A DNA stretch of 64,000 nucleotides from DATDAH01 sp963845425 (lineage in GTDB: Bacteria > Actinomycetota > Acidimicrobiia > Acidimicrobiales > DATDAH01). Position 1 is the stretch's first letter. Each line of letters starts with the position of its first letter. The stretch spans positions 135,078-199,077 of the forward strand of contig CAWJSC010000001.1 of NCBI GenBank assembly GCA_963845425.1. The letters run 5' to 3'. Both the position numbers and the translations under genes were made by a program. This document shows, piece by piece, positions 1-8,058 of the stretch. The notes under the pieces were generated by a model. That model was not told the DNA's origin. It worked only from the letters and a program-made list of their open reading frames with translations, and made no database searches.

Positions 1-1323
1 GTCTCCGCCGCGGTGTGGGACGACCCGTCGGGGACCTGGCTCGTCACCGTCGATGACGGCCCGGAGGTGAGGGCCCGGTTCCTGGTCGCGGCCACGGGCG
101 TCCTCTCGGTGCCCTACCTCCCCGATGTGCCCGGTCGGGAGGACTTCGGCGGGGTCCAGCACCACACCGGCCAGTGGCCGGCCGACCCGGTCCCCGTCGC
201 GGGCAAGCGGGTGGCCGTCGTCGGCACCTCGTCGAGCGGGGTGCAGGTCGTCCCCGCCATCGCCGACGAGGCCGCCTCCGTCGAGGTCTTCCAGCGGTCC
301 GCCAACTGGTGCACGCCCCTCAACAACGGGCCGATCACCGCCGAGGAGCAGGCCGAGCTGCGAGCCGGGTTCGAGGAGCTGCGCGAGGTGCTGAACACCT
401 CGGTCCACGGGTTCCACCACCCGCTGAACACCCGGCGGGCCTTCGAGGACCCACCCGAGCGGCGGCAGGCCTTCTTCGAGGAGATGTGGGCCAGCCCCGG
501 CTTCCGGAAGTTCACGAGCAACTACGTCGACATCCTGGACAACCCCGAGGCGAACGCCGAGTGGTGCGATTTCATCGCCGGGAAGATCCGGGCCATCGTG
601 CAGGATCCCGACACCGCCGAGCGGCTGATCCCCCGGGACCATCGCTACGGCGAGAAGCGGCCGCCGTACGTCACCGGCTACTTCGAGGCCTTCAACCGGC
701 CGAACGTGTCGCTCGTCGACCTGCGGGAGACCCCCATCGTCCGGTTGACCGAGACCGGGATCGAGACCACCGACGGCGGGCACGAGGTCGACGTCATCGT
801 GTGGGCGACCGGGTTCGACTTCGGCACCGGGGCGATGCTGCGGATGGGCATCGTGGGCCGGGACGGCCTGGCCCTCGCCGACCACTGGGCCGACGGGCCG
901 ACGACCTTCCTCGGCATCCAGACCCACGGGTTCCCGAACCTGTTCTTCCCCGGCGGCCCGCACGCCGCCGCCGGCAACAACCCGCGCTACAACGGCGACC
1001 AGGTCGATTTCGTCACCGACACCCTCGTTCGCCTCCGCGAACACGGCGACGACGTGATCGAGGTGACCGCGGAGGCAGAGGAGCGCTGGACGACCATGAT
1101 CGACCGGGCCGCCGCCGCGACCCCGTTCGGGACGATCGGCCAGTACGTCGGCGGCAACATCCCGGGCAAGCCGAAGCGCTACCTCCTCAACGCCGGCGGC
1201 CGCCCCAAGCTCCTCAAGGAGATGGCCCGCGTCCGCGAGAACGGCTGGGTCGCGTTCAGACGGTCGCGACCGGGGTCAGCGGAGAGCCCACGATCCCCGG
1301 GAGGCGCAGCGGCGGCGCGGTGA
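1..1323 (+). CDS. Flavin-containing / Baeyer-Villiger monooxygenase, 5' end outside window
   Basis: NADPH- and FAD-dependent monooxygenase expected to insert oxygen into a ketone (ester or lactone formation) in the cytosol. The Baeyer-Villiger fingerprint FxGxxxHxxxWP is present as FGGVQHHTGQWP at bases 145-180. It is followed by the second Rossmann loop VVGTSSSG, and the late ATG-type motif VWATGFDFGTG is also visible. The N-terminal FAD-binding GxGxxG lies upstream of the window, so the gene is 5'-truncated here and the frame is open from base 1. The last 68 bp overlap the end of the convergent cyclase gene. The tail after residues NGWVAF is low-complexity Arg/Ser/Pro and looks like read-through beyond the usual family end. 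Ketone substrate unknown. Confidence 0.9.
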   Translation, partial: VSAAVWDDPSGTWLVTVDDGPEVRARFLVAATGVLSVPYLPDVPGREDFGGVQHHTGQWPADPVPVAGKRVAVVGTSSSGVQVVPAIADEAASVEVFQRSANWCTPLNNGPITAEEQAELRAGFEELREVLNTSVHGFHHPLNTRRAFEDPPERRQAFFEEMWASPGFRKFTSNYVDILDNPEANAEWCDFIAGKIRAIVQDPDTAERLIPRDHRYGEKRPPYVTGYFEAFNRPNVSLVDLRETPIVRLTETGIETTDGGHEVDVIVWATGFDFGTGAMLRMGIVGRDGLALADHWADGPTTFLGIQTHGFPNLFFPGGPHAAAGNNPRYNGDQVDFVTDTLVRLREHGDDVIEVTAEAEERWTTMIDRAAAATPFGTIGQYVGGNIPGKPKRYLLNAGGRPKLLKEMARVRENGWVAFRRSRPGSAESPRSPGGAAAAR

Positions 1324-2314
1324 GCAGGAACCGGCTGCGGCCGTGCTCACGCAGCCACGTGGCCAGTTCGTGCAGGTACCACAGCTCGCCGAGGGGGACC
1401 CCGAGCTTGAACAGGCAGAGGTGGTGGATCGGCAGGAACGAGTGGCGGCTCGGGTCCCGGTCCTTGCCCAGCAGTCCCTCGACGGCGTAGTTGTCGGCCA
1501 CGAGGGCCGAGATCTGCGACTCGGCGATCCACTCGAGCAGAGCCGGGTCGTGCGCATCCAGGTAGGAGCAGGTCGTGAAGACCTGCCTCGGGTCCGGGGC
1601 CTTGTCCCACTCGAGGAGCTTCGTGGCGAACCCGGTGTGCAGCAGGAGCATGTCGCCGGGTTCGACCATCACGTCGTCGGCGGCCATGACCTCCTGGAGG
1701 GTCGCCAGGTCGACGCCCCGCCAGTCGTGGCCGAGGTGGTGGGCCAGGTCGACGAGGACGCCCCGGCCCTGCACGCCGTGGAAGGCCATGTGCTCCAGGC
1801 CGAGGTGGTGGGCGAAGGAGCGGTGGCCGCTGCCGTCTCCCCGGGCGTCCTCGCTCGGACCGACGAGGTCGATGCCCGCCCGGTAGCCGTTGTAGTACAC
1901 GGCCTCCTCGGTCCCGTCGCCGTCGGCGTCGAACTCGGCGCCGACGTGGGCGAGGGCGTCCCACTGGGTGGAGTACTGCAGGGCGAGGGTGACCACGTCG
2001 TCGGCCCAGACGTCGACGTACTTCGGGTCACCGAAGTCCGGCATCTCGCTCATGTGGACGTTGTAGAAGGTGTCCACGACGCCCTCCATGTCCTCGGTCG
2101 GCGCCACGCGCGGCGGGGGCCGGCGCTGGTTGAGGACCGTCCCCCCGGGGTAGTCGAGCGGCAGGCTCAGGCAGAAGGTCTCGCCGGTCTGGACCTCGCG
2201 CGCGCCCTGCAGGACCTTCTCCGGCGTGAGCAGGTTGATGCGTCCGAGCTCGTCGTCGTCGCCCCAGTCCCCCCACGTCGAGCCGGGCGGGCGTTGCTTC
2301 CACCGGTCGGTCAC
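1256..2314 (-). CDS. Cyclase-family (kynurenine formamidase-like) hydrolase
   Basis: About 352 aa, PF04199 cyclase-type metal hydrolase. Visible family features are the N-terminal GRINLLTPEKVLQGA segment, the metal-site region QWDALAHV followed by YYNGY, the GRGVLVDLAHHLG segment, and GDMLLLHTGF near the centre. Relatives hydrolyse amide or lactone-like bonds, so after a Baeyer-Villiger step it could open a lactone, but that is inference. GTG at 2314 is chosen because a TAGTGT box (2322-2327) ends 7 bases upstream and there is no Shine-Dalgarno, the leaderless layout seen repeatedly here. An in-frame GTG at 2323 is the alternative. It diverges from the amidohydrolase at 2378 across a TetR-type operator. 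The longer open frame upstream is antisense to that gene. Confidence 0.8.
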   Translation of the reverse strand: MTDRWKQRPPGSTWGDWGDDDELGRINLLTPEKVLQGAREVQTGETFCLSLPLDYPGGTVLNQRRPPPRVAPTEDMEGVVDTFYNVHMSEMPDFGDPKYVDVWADDVVTLALQYSTQWDALAHVGAEFDADGDGTEEAVYYNGYRAGIDLVGPSEDARGDGSGHRSFAHHLGLEHMAFHGVQGRGVLVDLAHHLGHDWRGVDLATLQEVMAADDVMVEPGDMLLLHTGFATKLLEWDKAPDPRQVFTTCSYLDAHDPALLEWIAESQISALVADNYAVEGLLGKDRDPSRHSFLPIHHLCLFKLGVPLGELWYLHELATWLREHGRSRFLLTAPPLRLPGIVGSPLTPVATV

Positions 2315-2321
2315 GGCCGTC

Positions 2322-2370
2322 ACACTACGCAGGGCCGGACATTGCTTGTACCGACCGGTTGGCTTATTGT
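2322..2370. promoter_or_regulatory. Divergent promoter with TetR-type operator (site A1)
   Basis: The plus-strand promoter reads TTGCTT (2342-2347), a 17-bp spacer, TATTGT (2365-2370), then 7 bases to GTG 2378, which implies a leaderless mRNA. The minus-strand box TAGTGT (2322-2327) is 7 bases from GTG 2314. Inside the plus spacer lies the imperfect palindrome TACCGACCGGTTGGC (2349-2363), so a bound repressor would block polymerase. The same 14-mer recurs at 8461 and a relative sits in front of the tetR gene at 4241. Confidence 0.75.
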
Positions 2371-2377
2371 CGCGGCG

Positions 2378-3622
2378 GTGACCGACAAGCCCCTGGTCGT
2401 CTCCGCCGACGGGCACATCCTCGAGCCCACGGACCTCTTCAAGACCCGCCTCCCCGAGCACCTCAGGGACCGGGGGGTCTGGGAGGAGGACTTCGAGATC
2501 GACCCGCTGGTCGATGGCGGCGCGAGCGTCTTCCGCAAGCTCCACACCCCGGGGTTCGAGGGCTGGACGATCTCGCGCTACCGCCAGACGAGCGGGCGGA
2601 CGCCCGAGGGTGACCCGCAGCTGATCATCGAGGACCTGGCCGAGGACGGCGTCGACGCCGGGGTGATGCACCCGAACCTCTCGCTCTTCGGGCTCTACTC
2701 CGACGACCACGAGCTCTCCATGGCGCATGCCCGGGTCTACAACGACTACGTCGCCGAGCGGTTCACGCCGTACTTCGACCGGATCGTGCCCACCGCCCCG
2801 GTGCCGATCACCGACATCGGCGACGCCGTGGCCGAGATCGAGCGGGTCGCCGCCGCCGGCTTCCGGGCGATCCTCCTGCCGGCCACGCCGCCGATGCCGT
2901 ACTGGTCCCGCGACCTCGACCCGGTGTGGGCGGCCGCCCAGGCCAACGGCCAGCACATCTTCATCCACACCCAGACGGGTGGGGTGAAGGTCAACGACCC
3001 GGAGTCCACGACGCTCAAGGTGGTCATGGAGTCCGCCGCCCAGGTCAACCAGCCGATGACCGAGAAGTCGGCCTCCAAGCGGATGATCACCCAGTCGATC
3101 TACAGCACGATCGTCCCCCAACAGGTCATGTGCGAGCTGATCGGCGGCGGCGTGCCCGAGCGCTACCCCGACCTCCACTTCGCGCTGATCGAGTTCAACG
3201 CCAACTGGCTGGCGTCGCTGGTGGGGGGCATGGACAAGTGCTGGGTCACCGGCATCGGTCAGGACGCCGACTGGTGGCTGGGGCACTGGGACGACGCCCG
3301 TCCCGCCGACGACCAGCCCCACATGGCCCAGCTCTTCCGCCTCAACGAGAAGTGGCCCTACCCGCTGACGCCGAGCGAGTACGTGAAGCGCCAGTTCCAC
3401 ATCTCGTTTCAGGACGACCCGGTGGCCATCGCCTGCCGCCACATTACCGGGGTCTCCAGCATCGTTTGGGGCAACGACTACCCGCACGCCGAGGGGACCT
3501 TCCGCGGCAGCAAGGAGCTGCTGGCCCGGGAGTTCGCCGGCGTGCCCGAGGACGAGAAGGCCGCCATGGTGGGCGGCACCCTGGCCGGGCTCCTGGGGCT
3601 GTCGTCCTCCGTCGCGGCCTGA
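2378..3622 (+). CDS. Amidohydrolase family 2 (metal-dependent hydrolase/decarboxylase)
   Basis: 414 aa, PF04909 TIM-barrel protein of the gamma-resorcylate/ACMS decarboxylase type. The N-terminal metal motif is SADGHILEPTDL (around residues 8-19), the mid-protein HIFIHTQTGG carries another metal histidine, and the C-terminal WGNDYPHAEGT supplies the catalytic Asp region. Members decarboxylate or hydrolyse carboxylic acids, and many actinobacterial copies in steroid or terpenoid clusters have no known substrate. The GTG start is set by the promoter spacing at 2342-2370. It faces the cyclase across operator A1 and ends 6 bp from the convergent tetR gene. Two other amidohydrolases occur in the window (16765, 62481). 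Confidence 0.85.
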   Translation: MTDKPLVVSADGHILEPTDLFKTRLPEHLRDRGVWEEDFEIDPLVDGGASVFRKLHTPGFEGWTISRYRQTSGRTPEGDPQLIIEDLAEDGVDAGVMHPNLSLFGLYSDDHELSMAHARVYNDYVAERFTPYFDRIVPTAPVPITDIGDAVAEIERVAAAGFRAILLPATPPMPYWSRDLDPVWAAAQANGQHIFIHTQTGGVKVNDPESTTLKVVMESAAQVNQPMTEKSASKRMITQSIYSTIVPQQVMCELIGGGVPERYPDLHFALIEFNANWLASLVGGMDKCWVTGIGQDADWWLGHWDDARPADDQPHMAQLFRLNEKWPYPLTPSEYVKRQFHISFQDDPVAIACRHITGVSSIVWGNDYPHAEGTFRGSKELLAREFAGVPEDEKAAMVGGTLAGLLGLSSSVAA

Positions 3623-3628
3623 CGGTCG

Positions 3629-4240
3629 TCAGCCGGCGATCCCCCGGAGGAAGATGTCGGCGAACGGCTTCGCCACGTCCCGGGCCGTCAGGCGGCCGTC
3701 GACCTTGAGCCACAGGTAGGTGTAGTTGTGCATGCCGAGCCACGCCATGGCGGTGAGCCGGGGATCCACGTCCCGGAACTCCCCGGCGTCGATGCCCGCC
3801 TGCAGGACCCCCTCGACCCGGCGCTCGTACTCACGGCGGCGCACCCGGAAGGTCTCGGCCCGCTCCTCGGTGAGGGCGGGGAACTCGTGGAGGAACACCC
3901 AGACGTGGTCGGGGTAGCGGTGGATGACGTCGAGCAGCTCGTCGCCGAGCATGGCCAGCTGCTCCGACGGCGAGCCCGCCGATGCGGCGACCCGGTCGGC
4001 GCCGACCATCACCTCGTCCATCACTCGGTCGTGGATGGCAGCGAGCAGCTCCTCCTTCGACCCGATGTAGTGGTAGAAGGCGCCCTTGCCGAGCCCGTTG
4101 ACCTCGCACAGCTCGACGATGCCGGTGGCGTGGTAGCCCTGCTGGGCGAAGACCTGCGCCGAGGTGTCGACGATCGCGTCACGGCGCGCCGTCCACTTCT
4201 CACTGCGTGGGCGATCGGCGCCCGCCCCGGTTCCCGGCAC
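3629..4240 (-). CDS. TetR/AcrR family transcriptional regulator
   Basis: 203 aa. The N-terminal helix-turn-helix spans about residues 18-65 (ARRDAIVDTSAQVFAQQGYH, then GLGKGAFYHYIGSKEELL), followed by an all-helical ligand-binding domain ending around FADIFLRGIAG. It probably represses the surrounding catabolic genes in the absence of a CoA-ester or acid ligand. The palindrome at 4241-4254 abuts its GTG start and overlaps the -10-like TACCGT, so autorepression is likely. The same palindrome occurs in the divergent promoters at 2349 and 8461, which marks this as the best candidate regulator of the 1-10 kb cluster. It diverges from the SDR at 4294. Confidence 0.9.
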   Translation of the reverse strand: MPGTGAGADRPRSEKWTARRDAIVDTSAQVFAQQGYHATGIVELCEVNGLGKGAFYHYIGSKEELLAAIHDRVMDEVMVGADRVAASAGSPSEQLAMLGDELLDVIHRYPDHVWVFLHEFPALTEERAETFRVRRREYERRVEGVLQAGIDAGEFRDVDPRLTAMAWLGMHNYTYLWLKVDGRLTARDVAKPFADIFLRGIAG

Positions 4241-4254
4241 TGGACCGGACGGTA
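4241..4254. promoter_or_regulatory. TetR-type operator between tetR and SDR (site A3)
   Basis: On the minus strand this reads TACCGTCCGGTCCA, sharing TACCGNCCGGT with the sites at 2349 and 8461. Its TACCGT (4249-4254) lies 8 bases before GTG 4240 and may be the -10 box of the regulator gene. Confidence 0.65.
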
Positions 4255-4293
4255 CACGGACGCACGAGGGCGCCGGCGAACGAGGAGCCAGGC

Positions 4294-5190
4294 ATGAACC
4301 AGCACCGATTCGACAGGCGCGTCGCGGTCGTGACGGGCGCGGGCCGGGGCATCGGCCGGGCCCACGCGCTCCTGCTCGCCGATCGGGGCGCGAGCGTCGT
4401 GGTCAACGACCTCGGTGGCTCGATGGAGGGCGAGGGGACCGACGCCGGCCCGGCAGCGGAGGTCGCCACCGAGATCGTGGCCGCTGGCGGGACCGCAGTC
4501 CCCGACACCAGCGACGTGGCCTCGACGGAAGGCGCCGAAGCCCTCGTCGCCACCGCGGTCGAGCAGTTCGGGCGGATCGACATCCTGGTCAACAACGCCG
4601 GGATCATCCGCTGGGCCGGGTTGCCGGAAGCCGATGCCGACAACCTCGAGGCGCACCTCGCCGTGCACGTCGGCGGCTCGTTCAACACGACCCGGGCCGC
4701 CTGGCCCCACCTGGTCGACCAGGGCTACGGCCGCATCGTGATGACGACCTCCGCCGGGTTCTTCGGTCTGCCCAAGAACCTCAGCTACGCCACGGCCAAG
4801 GGCGGGGTCATCGGGATGACCCGCAGCCTCAGCACGGCGGGCGCTCGCCACGGCATCAAGGTCAACCTGATCGCCCCGGCGGCGACCACCCGGATGGCCG
4901 GTGGGCCGAGCGACGCGGTGCCGGACATGCCGCCCGAGCAGGTCGCCCCGATGGTCGCCTTCCTGGCCCATGAGGACTGCCCGGTGAGCGGGGAGATCTA
5001 CGCCGCGGGTGCCGGACGCTTCGCCCGGATCTTCATCGCCTCGACCGAGGGCTGGGTCCACCCCGACGGCGACCCCACCGTCGAGGACGTCGCCGACCAC
5101 TGGGCGGCGATCAACGACGAGTCCGGCTACTACGTGCCCACTGGCCTCATCGACTGGTCCACCCACTTCACCGACCACCTCGGAGCATGA
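4294..5190 (+). CDS. Short-chain dehydrogenase/reductase, multifunctional-enzyme-2 type
   Basis: 298 aa NAD(P)-dependent oxidoreductase. The cofactor motif is TGAGRGIG at about residues 14-21, NNAG follows (VNNAGII), and the catalytic YATAKGG (Tyr and Lys) lies near residue 168. The extended length and C-terminal tail (SGYYVPTGLIDWSTHF) resemble the SDR domain of bacterial and peroxisomal (3R)-hydroxyacyl-CoA dehydrogenases, so oxidation of a 3-hydroxyacyl-CoA is the likeliest role. ATG 4294 has a good GAGGAG ribosome site. The open frame extends upstream without a better start. It diverges from tetR across operator A3 and is followed 19 bp later by the araC-like gene. Confidence 0.85.
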   Translation: MNQHRFDRRVAVVTGAGRGIGRAHALLLADRGASVVVNDLGGSMEGEGTDAGPAAEVATEIVAAGGTAVPDTSDVASTEGAEALVATAVEQFGRIDILVNNAGIIRWAGLPEADADNLEAHLAVHVGGSFNTTRAAWPHLVDQGYGRIVMTTSAGFFGLPKNLSYATAKGGVIGMTRSLSTAGARHGIKVNLIAPAATTRMAGGPSDAVPDMPPEQVAPMVAFLAHEDCPVSGEIYAAGAGRFARIFIASTEGWVHPDGDPTVEDVADHWAAINDESGYYVPTGLIDWSTHFTDHLGA

Positions 5191-5209
5191 TCCGGGTCGT
5201 GGCACGACC

Positions 5210-5653
5210 GTGTCGGTGACCAACCGACCCGCCGCGCCGAAGCTGGAGGACCTCGCCCGGTTGCGTCGCGTCCGGGATCGGATCGACCGGGAGTACGCCC
5301 AGCCGCTGGACGTCGAGGCCCTCGCCCGCGGCGCGTACATGTCGGCCGGGCACCTCAGTCGCCAGTTCCGGGCCGCCTACGGCGAGCCGCCGTACCAGTA
5401 CCTGATGACTCGGCGCATCGAGCGGGCCATGGCCCTGCTCCGCCTCGACGAACTGAGCGTGACCGAGGTCTGCTTCGCCGTCGGCTGCTCGTCCCTGGGC
5501 ACCTTCAGCACCCGCTTCACCGAGCTCGTCGGGGTGCCCCCCAGCGTTTACCGGCAGCAGGCCATCACGACGGCGGGGATACCGCCGTGTGTGGCCAAGC
5601 AGGTGACCAGACCCATCAGGAATCGAGAAGCGCGGGGCGCCGACCGTTCGTAG
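5210..5653 (+). CDS. AraC-family DNA-binding protein, HTH domain only
   Basis: About 147 aa, essentially only the double helix-turn-helix of AraC/XylS regulators. The first HTH covers DVEALARGAYMSAGHLSRQF and the second AVGCSSLGTFSTRFTELVG, ending PPSVYRQ. There is no cupin or other sensor domain, which is usual for the small AraC proteins paired with glyoxalase-like genes. GTG 5210 is taken as the start, with GTG 5216 as the alternative. The TAG stop at 5651 is also the first three bases of the TAGGTT box of the next gene. It probably controls the VOC gene and its neighbour. Confidence 0.85.
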   Translation: MSVTNRPAAPKLEDLARLRRVRDRIDREYAQPLDVEALARGAYMSAGHLSRQFRAAYGEPPYQYLMTRRIERAMALLRLDELSVTEVCFAVGCSSLGTFSTRFTELVGVPPSVYRQQAITTAGIPPCVAKQVTRPIRNREARGADRS

Positions 5654-5656
5654 GTT
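5651..5656 (+). promoter_or_regulatory. -10-like box of a leaderless VOC transcript
   Basis: TAGGTT ends 7 bases before ATG 5664. No Shine-Dalgarno lies between them, and no convincing -35 is seen. Confidence 0.45.
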
Positions 5657-5663
5657 GACGGCC

Positions 5664-6074
5664 ATGAGCATCTCTATCCATTCGAGCTTCCTCCCCCATG
5701 ACGACCCGGAGGCCTCGCTGGCCTTCTACCGCGACATCCTCGGCTTCGAGGTCCGCCTCGACGTCGGCCACGGGACCATGCGCTGGATCACCGTCGGCCC
5801 GGTCGGTCAGCCCGACACCGCCATCGTCCTGACCCCGCCGGCGGTCGATCCCGGGGTGACCGACGACGAGCGTCGCCTCATCACCGAGATGATGGCCAAA
5901 GGGACCTACGCCAGCGTCAACCTGGCGGCCGAGGACCTCGACGCCACCTTCGACCAGCTGGTGGCCGGCGGGGCCGAGATCGTCCAGGAGCCGATCGAGC
6001 AGGACTACGGCCTGAGGGACTGCGCCGTGCGCGACCCGGCGGGCAACCTGCTCCGGATCCAGGAACGACGCTGA
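5664..6074 (+). CDS. VOC (glyoxalase/bleomycin-resistance fold) protein
   Basis: 136 aa with two beta-alpha-beta-beta-beta repeats. The first includes HSSFLPHDDPEASLAFYRDILGF and the second AEDLDATFDQLVAGGAEIV, ending in the typical RDPAGNLLRIQE. The fold binds a divalent metal and includes dioxygenases, glyoxalases and thiol transferases, so the reaction cannot be assigned. ATG 5664 is preferred over the TTG at 5655 because of the TAGGTT box 7 bases upstream. It sits directly after an araC gene and before the small 6108 gene, a three-gene set typical of actinobacteria. Confidence 0.85.
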   Translation: MSISIHSSFLPHDDPEASLAFYRDILGFEVRLDVGHGTMRWITVGPVGQPDTAIVLTPPAVDPGVTDDERRLITEMMAKGTYASVNLAAEDLDATFDQLVAGGAEIVQEPIEQDYGLRDCAVRDPAGNLLRIQERR

Positions 6075-6107
6075 CCCCACCCATCTGACGAGAGAGGACT
6101 GACGACC

Positions 6108-6344
6108 ATGAAGACGATGACCTGCAAGCAGTTGGGCGGACCCTGTGACCTCGCCCTCTCCGGCGACTCCGCCGACGACGTGATCAACGCCCAGGACGCC
6201 CACCTCAAGGAGACGGTCGCCGCGGGCGACACCGCCCACGAGCCGGCCCTGAAGGCGATGAAGGGCCGGTGGAAGCGCCCCATCAAAGGCATGGGCTGGT
6301 ACAAGGACGTCAAGAAGGCGTTCGCCGCCCTCCCCGACGACTGA
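6108..6344 (+). CDS. Small DUF1059-like protein
   Basis: 78 aa cytosolic protein starting KTMTCKQLGGPCDLAL. The Cys-Gly-Cys start resembles the DUF1059 family, whose function is unknown. The C-terminal half is basic and aromatic (GRWKRPIKGMGWYKDVKK). A strong ribosome site GAGAGAGG precedes ATG 6108. It follows the VOC gene by 33 bp and is probably co-transcribed with it. The transcript would end at the hairpins between 6428 and 6517. Confidence 0.7.
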   Translation: MKTMTCKQLGGPCDLALSGDSADDVINAQDAHLKETVAAGDTAHEPALKAMKGRWKRPIKGMGWYKDVKKAFAALPDD

Positions 6345-6427
6345 GCTCGCCGAGACCCCGCGACCGGTCAGTTGGCCCAGCGGTAGCCGCGGCGCAGGTG
6401 GGGCCGGCGGAGGGGGGCCGGTGGTGG

Positions 6428-6456
6428 GAGTTCGGCTGGTGCGAGCGACCGAACTC
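6428..6456. terminator. Inverted repeat downstream of the VOC cassette
   Basis: GAGTTCGG (6428-6435) pairs perfectly with CCGAACTC (6449-6456) around a 13-base loop. It lies in the convergent gap 6345-6524 and may be a weak terminator or a protein site. Confidence 0.4.
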
Positions 6457-6486
6457 GACGGCGGACCCCTGCACAGTGATCTGGCT

Positions 6487-6517
6487 TCGATCTGTTGCTC
6501 CCACCGCAACAGATCGA
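6487..6517. terminator. Bidirectional intergenic hairpin
   Basis: Perfect 12-bp inverted repeat TCGATCTGTTGC / GCAACAGATCGA with a 7-base loop, between the convergent ends of the 6108 gene and the acyl-CoA ligase. There is no U tract, as is common in high-GC actinobacteria. Confidence 0.65.
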
Positions 6518-6524
6518 CGCAGTT

Positions 6525-8048
6525 TCAGCCCTGGTCCCGCAGTTCCCGCTTGAGCACCTTGCCCGACGGGTTCCGCGGCAGGGCGTCGATGATCACGATG
6601 TCCTTGGGGACCTTGAACTTGGCCAGCTGCTCGCGGCAGTGCTCGACCAGCTCGTCGGGGGCCACCAGCGCCGCCGGATCGAGGACGACGTAGGCGACCG
6701 GCACCTCGCCCCACTTCTCATCCGGGCGCCCCACCACCGCCGCCTCTACCACGGACGGATGCTCGTAGAGCACCCGCTCGACCTCGGACCCGGCGATGTT
6801 CTCGCCGCCGGACACGATCATGTCCTTGAGCCGGTCGACGATGTACACGAAGTCGTCCTCGTCCTTCACGCCGACGTCGCCGGTGTGGAACCAGCCCCCG
6901 GCGAAGGCCGTGGCCGTCGCCTCGGGGTCCCGCCAGTAGCCCTTGAACACCTTCGGGCCGCGGAGGACGACCTCCCCCCGCTCGCCGGCCGCCACTGGTG
7001 AGCCCGACTCGTCCCAGATCTCGAGCTCGAGGTACGGGCAGGCCCGACCGACGCTGCCCAGCTTGGACACCGTGCTGTCCCGGTCGAGGAAGGTGTCGCC
7101 GGACACGGTCTCGGTCAGGCCGTAGGCGTCGGCGAACCAGGCCGACGGGAACGTCCGGCGCAGGCGCTCGATGAAGGGGATCGGCATCTTCTCGCCGCCG
7201 GCGATGATGAGCCGGACCGAGGAGAGATCTCGCTCCTCGACCCCGGGCACCTCGAGGATCGCCCGGACCATGGCCGGGGCGGTCCACATGCAGGTGACCC
7301 GGGACCGCTCGATCTCCTCGACGACCCGCTCGGCGTCGAACACGCGGTGCACGATGGTCGTGGCGCCGACCGCGATCATCGTCGTGGTGATGAGGTCCAG
7401 CGCACCGACGTGGTAGAGCGGCCCACAGGCCAGGCCCACGTCCACCGCGGTCACGCCCAGCTCGGTGACGTGGGCGAAGTTCTTCCAGGCGAGGTTGGCG
7501 TGGGTGATCATCACGCCCTTCGGGCGCCCGGTGGTGCCGGAGGTGTACATGAGCCGGTGGAGGTCGTCGCCCGCGACGGCGACACGCTCGACGAGGTCGC
7601 CGTCGGCGCGGAGGTCGGCCAGGCGGAGCCAGCCGTCATGGCGGCCCGAAGAGACCGCCACGCGCACGGGTCCGCTGTCCAGGCGGTCGGCGGCGTCGCC
7701 TCCGAGGTCGAGCAGCTCCTCGTCGCAGACGAACGCCCGGGCCTGGGAGTGCTCGAGGATGAACGCCACTTCTGCGGCGGCCAGCCGCCAGTTGATCGGC
7801 ATGGCGACGGCGCCGAGGTGGTTGGCGGCGAAGATCACCTCCAGGAACTCGAGGCTGTTGTAGGAGAGCAGCCCGACGACGTCGCCCGTCCCGACGCCGA
7901 GGTCCTGGAGCCCGGTGGCCAACGCCGCGGCCCGCTCCTGCATCTGGCGGTAGGTGACGACCTCGTCGCCCAGCACCGCGATCGGCTTGTCCGGCGTGCG
8001 GCGGGCGTGGTGCTCGAGCACGCCGACCCAGTTCAGGTCCGGCTGCAT
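6525..8048 (-). CDS. Acyl-CoA synthetase (FadD-type AMP-binding ligase)
   Basis: 507 aa, ATP-dependent ligase activating a carboxylic acid to its CoA thioester. The P-loop-like A3 motif YTSGTTGRPKGV is present, along with A5 YGLTETVSGDTF, A7/A8 GGWFHTGDVG and DRLKDMIVSGGENI, and the A10 catalytic lysine in NPSGKVLKREL at the C-terminus. The start is ATG 8048 (MQPDLNWVGVLEHHARR). The open frame further upstream reads into the preceding gene. It is second in an operon after the NTF2-like gene (10-bp gap) and divergent from the Rieske oxygenase across operator A2. Likely substrates are alicyclic, steroid-derived or fatty acids. Confidence 0.9.
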   Translation of the reverse strand: MQPDLNWVGVLEHHARRTPDKPIAVLGDEVVTYRQMQERAAALATGLQDLGVGTGDVVGLLSYNSLEFLEVIFAANHLGAVAMPINWRLAAAEVAFILEHSQARAFVCDEELLDLGGDAADRLDSGPVRVAVSSGRHDGWLRLADLRADGDLVERVAVAGDDLHRLMYTSGTTGRPKGVMITHANLAWKNFAHVTELGVTAVDVGLACGPLYHVGALDLITTTMIAVGATTIVHRVFDAERVVEEIERSRVTCMWTAPAMVRAILEVPGVEERDLSSVRLIIAGGEKMPIPFIERLRRTFPSAWFADAYGLTETVSGDTFLDRDSTVSKLGSVGRACPYLELEIWDESGSPVAAGERGEVVLRGPKVFKGYWRDPEATATAFAGGWFHTGDVGVKDEDDFVYIVDRLKDMIVSGGENIAGSEVERVLYEHPSVVEAAVVGRPDEKWGEVPVAYVVLDPAALVAPDELVEHCREQLAKFKVPKDIVIIDALPRNPSGKVLKRELRDQG

Positions 8049-8058
8049 CGCTCGGTGC

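Noticed and set aside
1240..1323. Frameshift at the end of the Baeyer-Villiger monooxygenase
   Set aside because: The tail is odd, but no single-base change restores a family-like end; simple stop loss with read-through is enough.
1256..3622. Long overlapping open frames on both strands (743 and 759 codons) covering the cyclase and amidohydrolase
   Set aside because: Only the parts 1256-2314 and 2378-3622 show family motifs; the rest is antisense read-through caused by high GC.
4021..5340. 439-codon minus-strand frame over the SDR gene
   Set aside because: Antisense to a clear SDR with all motifs; composition is that of a shadow frame.
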